Assembly (NCBI GenBank): GCA_011009095.1
Contig: VTPC01000802.1
Span: 1 to 64,000 of the forward strand
DNA length: 64,000 nucleotides
Direction of reading: 5' to 3'
Source: Ignelater luminosus
Lineage: Eukaryota > Arthropoda > Insecta > Coleoptera > Elateridae
The notes under the pieces are model-generated. The model saw only the letters and a program-made list of their open reading frames with translations. It had not been told where the DNA came from and made no database searches. A program made the position numbers and the translations under genes. Each line of letters starts with the position of its first letter. Position 1 is the stretch's first letter. Shown here in pieces: positions 62,001-64,000 of the stretch.

Positions 62001-62457
62001 CTGTAACGATAACAACAGCTGCTAAGACAATTCCAAGATAAAGGTTGTCATCGGAGGGTTCCTCCACACTACTGGCTTGGATGGAATATGCAATGAAACA
62101 TAAAATGGCACCAACCCATAAAAGAAGGGCAAAACCTCCAAATAAGTTTTTACAGAATTTAACCCATTCAGGAATGGTTTTTGGTGGGGTGAGTGCGTTT
62201 GGCCCGTCCCTTTCCAAATTTTCTTTTGCTTTTGCATGGCTGAGGCCCTGTAATTTATTATTACAGCAATTCATGAACCATTTCAAAATTTAAAATGTAA
62301 GTAAGTTCTATATTGTTTTACTTACGTTTTCGGGATGTGTTTGAAACCGTTGATATAATTCTTCTGGTGAAATCTTATGATAATCAATATCCAATTCTTG
62401 TTTCAATTCATCTAAATCATCTGGTTTTCGAGGCTTCTTTGGGTTCTTTCTGCGTGA
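50038..62457 (-). CDS. Atpalpha: Na+/K+-transporting ATPase subunit alpha (all but first exon)
   Basis: P-type ATPase that exports three Na+ for two K+ at the plasma membrane. Exons: 62326-62457, 62001-62247, 61465-61941, 60143-61381, 59123-59424, one of four alternatives, 52493-52667, 52198-52430, 50038-50158. They join in frame to 1006 residues ending [13 protein letters not shown]. Landmarks: SLTGESEP in the actuator domain, phosphorylated Asp of [12 protein letters not shown] in the 1.2-kb exon, [12 protein letters not shown], the hinge [17 protein letters not shown] split by an intron, and M5-M10 in the last exons. The first exon here begins SRRKNPKKP, matching residue 37 or so of the Drosophila protein, so the start codon lies in an exon to the right, not identified. 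The M1-M2 loop reads [19 protein letters not shown], with Gln111, Ser119 and Asn122 in standard numbering. No frameshift or stop was seen. Confidence 0.97.
51030..51640. repeat. Repeat with inverted GAGTCGTTCA motifs (possible MITE)
   Basis: The left part (51030-51125) and the right part (51545-51645) share, in inverted orientation, the motifs GAGTCGTTCA (several copies), CATACGACTCTTTT and ATGGG near each outer edge. This suggests a non-autonomous DNA transposon, perhaps hAT-like, in the last-but-one intron of Atpalpha. Ends and target duplication were not fixed. ORFs on both strands here have no recognised similarity. Confidence 0.5.
52668..55962 (-). other. Large Atpalpha intron downstream of the alternative exons
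   Basis: 3.3-kb intron separating the last alternative exon from the next constant exon. I looked for further copies of the VPAISLAYE exon and found none. No repeat family was recognised. Confidence 0.7.
55963..56057 (-). CDS. Atpalpha: Atpalpha alternative exon, version 4 (most distal)
   Basis: 95 nt, GT-AG borders, starting VPAISLAYE and then [20 protein letters not shown]. It is the most divergent of the four versions: Ala-Pro after the shared Glu, Gln-Pro before Arg-Asp, and Asn in place of the shared Lys. Its codons are richer in GC than those of versions 1 and 2. It lies farthest from the shared upstream exon and nearest to the next constant exon. The same reading phase as the others (31 codons plus AG) makes the four interchangeable but not co-includable, since two in a row would shift the frame. 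Confidence 0.93.
56612..56706 (-). CDS. Atpalpha: Atpalpha alternative exon, version 3
   Basis: 95 nt, starting VPAISLAYE and continuing with [20 protein letters not shown]. Acceptor TCAG and donor GTAATG are intact. At the protein level it is close to version 1, with Asn-Pro-Phe-Thr where that has Asp-Pro-Phe-Gly, but the codons are GC-richer. The intron between versions 3 and 4 holds a (GTTTT)n run near 56248-56267. Confidence 0.93.
57991..58085 (-). CDS. Atpalpha: Atpalpha alternative exon, version 2
   Basis: 95 nt, starting VPAISLAYE and continuing with [20 protein letters not shown]. Acceptor GCAG; the donor GTTACG is weaker than that of the other versions. The [10 protein letters not shown] loop differs from the KRRPR of versions 1 and 3. 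It encodes the cytoplasmic end of M6 and the loop toward M7. Confidence 0.93.
58870..58964 (-). CDS. Atpalpha: Atpalpha alternative exon, version 1 (most proximal)
   Basis: 95 nt, starting VPAISLAYE and continuing with [20 protein letters not shown]. Acceptor GTAG, donor GTACAAG. It directly follows the constant exon 59123-59424, which ends LGTDM at a codon boundary, so each version continues M6 without changing frame. The last two bases, AG, join the A of 52667 to make Arg. Confidence 0.93.
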
Positions 62458-64000
62458 CTGTTAAAGGCAAAAACAAAACTATTTAGTTTATGTCGATTAA
62501 AACTTCTGAATGAATTTGCAAATTTAGGTATGAATATGCATCGTTTATTTTATTAATGAACTGTAGGCTACTAGATATGTAAGCAAATAAATGTTGTATG
62601 TTTCAATTTACATCATCAACACTATTGTTAGTAAAATAAAAATAAGAAAATTTAAAAGTTAAATATTCATACCTATTTGGGGTTTTTATTATATTACAGG
62701 TAATATTACAACTTCATCATGCAACAACTGTGAAATTAATTATATGTACACAGAATCTCTTAATTAATAGTAAAAATAATTACTGTAACATATTCTACCA
62801 ACAAGACAGGATATCAACTCTTAGGTGCTCGTTATTTGTCTTAATTAACTTTAATTGCAATAACCATCAGTTAGTTCCGCCACCGCCTGAACAGCGTTGA
62901 TAATGAAGCCTAACTATTATTACCAAAGCCATTACTTACTACATAGTGCTAAAAATACAACCCCCTTAGGTGAAAAGTTCACAGGTCAAGAGTAAAAATC
63001 CAATATTAAGTATCCTACATAAATCAAGTCTACCTTCAAGGTCTAAAACCCTCCTACTGGCACCACCACCATCGCTAAAATAATCATGATATATCAATCT
63101 GGTAAGATTGGTGTTATTTCGAAGGAGGAGTGAGTTACCGAGGCTTTTTATTTTGCATTAAGCATTTTACTTACCTGCAAGTATCAAAAATTGTAAATCT
63201 TAACATTTCTATGTAGTATTTACAAAGCATTCATTTGTTATCAAGTTTACAATGTAATTAATTTAGTGGGACATTTCATGACTAAACAATTTCCTTGAAT
63301 AAACAGATGACAATTGAAAGCTATCTTTAAAAATTTCCTTTCAGCTTTTGTTGAGATTTACCAATTTGATATTTTGCTGATAATAACTACAGCCAACAAA
63401 AATCCAACTGATAATAAAACTAACTGTAATAATACAGGAAGTTAAAGGTAGTGGCTTAAGAGGAAATTGTGGTTCTAGTAATCAGTAATCACATTAATAA
63501 TAAAATAAAAATAATAAAAATTTATTTGTAATTTTTTCTTTGGATTTTCTTTTTCTTATCATAATTGCATTATTGAATGCAATATTGCTCCATTATACAG
63601 GGGGTCTCACTTTGGATTTACACAGCTCTGTATCTTTTGATTTATTATCAAATCAATTTCAAATTTGTTTTAGTTACACAACCCTTCTGGGGGAGATTCT
63701 TCATACTTCATACTTTCACATGCCTACTATAGTTTTTTGATTTTTCACATTTATTTAAAATTGCTTTACGAGTATAAAAATATCTATTTTGTTTGAAGAG
63801 TTATATAACCAATAAAAAATTCAAAATCAATCGAATAATAAAGAAGATATGTTAGTAAATGTCAAGTGAGACAAGCTGTATATTAAAAATAAAAAAAGCA
63901 AAAACTATATAGTAATGGTTAATCAATTAATTTAGTCTATATACAGATTAGCAAGCGTTAGAAGGAAAAAATATTAGCAACACACACCCACGTACATATG
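62458..64000 (-). other. Atpalpha 5' intron, first exon not found
   Basis: The acceptor AACAG lies just right of 62457. I found no ATG-initiated exon with the expected N-terminal sequence up to 64000, so the first exon probably lies outside the window. Apart from a candidate recursive splice site at 63174-63175, nothing was recognised. Confidence 0.5.
63169..63180 (-). other. Candidate recursive splice site (zero-length exon)
   Basis: The minus strand reads TTGCAG immediately followed by GTAAGT, a strong acceptor fused to a perfect donor. This is the form of ratchet points in long insect introns. The preceding 20 bases are moderately T-rich. A true exon cannot be placed here because no coding sequence lies between the two signals. 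It could also be chance. Confidence 0.35.

Noticed and set aside
1..64000. CRISPR arrays, rRNA, bacterial operons, phage
   Set aside because: Introns, TE families and gene content are animal; no direct-repeat spacer arrays or rRNA sequence seen.

Overview
The window comes from an AT-rich, repeat-laden animal genome, almost certainly an insect. Three host genes with ordinary GT-AG introns can be read. The Na,K-ATPase reads through in the insect form, with one slot filled by four mutually exclusive exons. The repeats are typical of insects: BEL/Pao, piggyBac and mariner elements, many foldback elements, and a pentamer array that begins with TTAGG, the insect telomere unit. A beetle is plausible from the repeat flavour, but the sequence alone does not prove it.

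Layout. 1-26 kb is a gene desert of decayed transposons. It holds a mariner-type transposase fragment at the left edge, a mariner derivative with very long inverted ends (3512-4441), a young internally deleted BEL/Pao retrotransposon (7395-10455, minus), a foldback around a pentanucleotide array with an assembly gap (about 14.15-14.71 kb), and an inverted-repeat element carrying two tRNA-like sequences (about 15.6-16.7 kb). 26.1-33.8 kb (plus) holds the last four exons of a CGRRF1-type RING-finger gene; its 6.7-kb last intron is full of small mariner remnants. 35.9-41.8 kb is a mobile-element cluster with a near-complete piggyBac element (38061-40564, minus). 42.0-47.1 kb (minus) is COG1, a subunit of the Golgi tethering complex COG, with 12 recognisable exons. 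47.4-48.4 kb holds another mariner fragment and a small foldback. 48.8-62.5 kb (minus) is Atpalpha, the catalytic subunit of Na,K-ATPase, complete from its second coding exon to the stop codon; its first exon lies in or beyond 62.5-64 kb.

The host genes are unrelated housekeeping functions and nothing suggests that they work together: an ER-membrane-type RING protein, Golgi vesicle tethering, and the plasma-membrane sodium pump. Atpalpha is the richest locus. All nine constitutive or selected exons join in frame to 1006 residues. Four 95-nt alternative exons lie in tandem for the segment just after M6. A candidate recursive splice site lies in the 5' intron. All exon borders were placed by hand from splice consensus and remembered family conservation, without alignment software.
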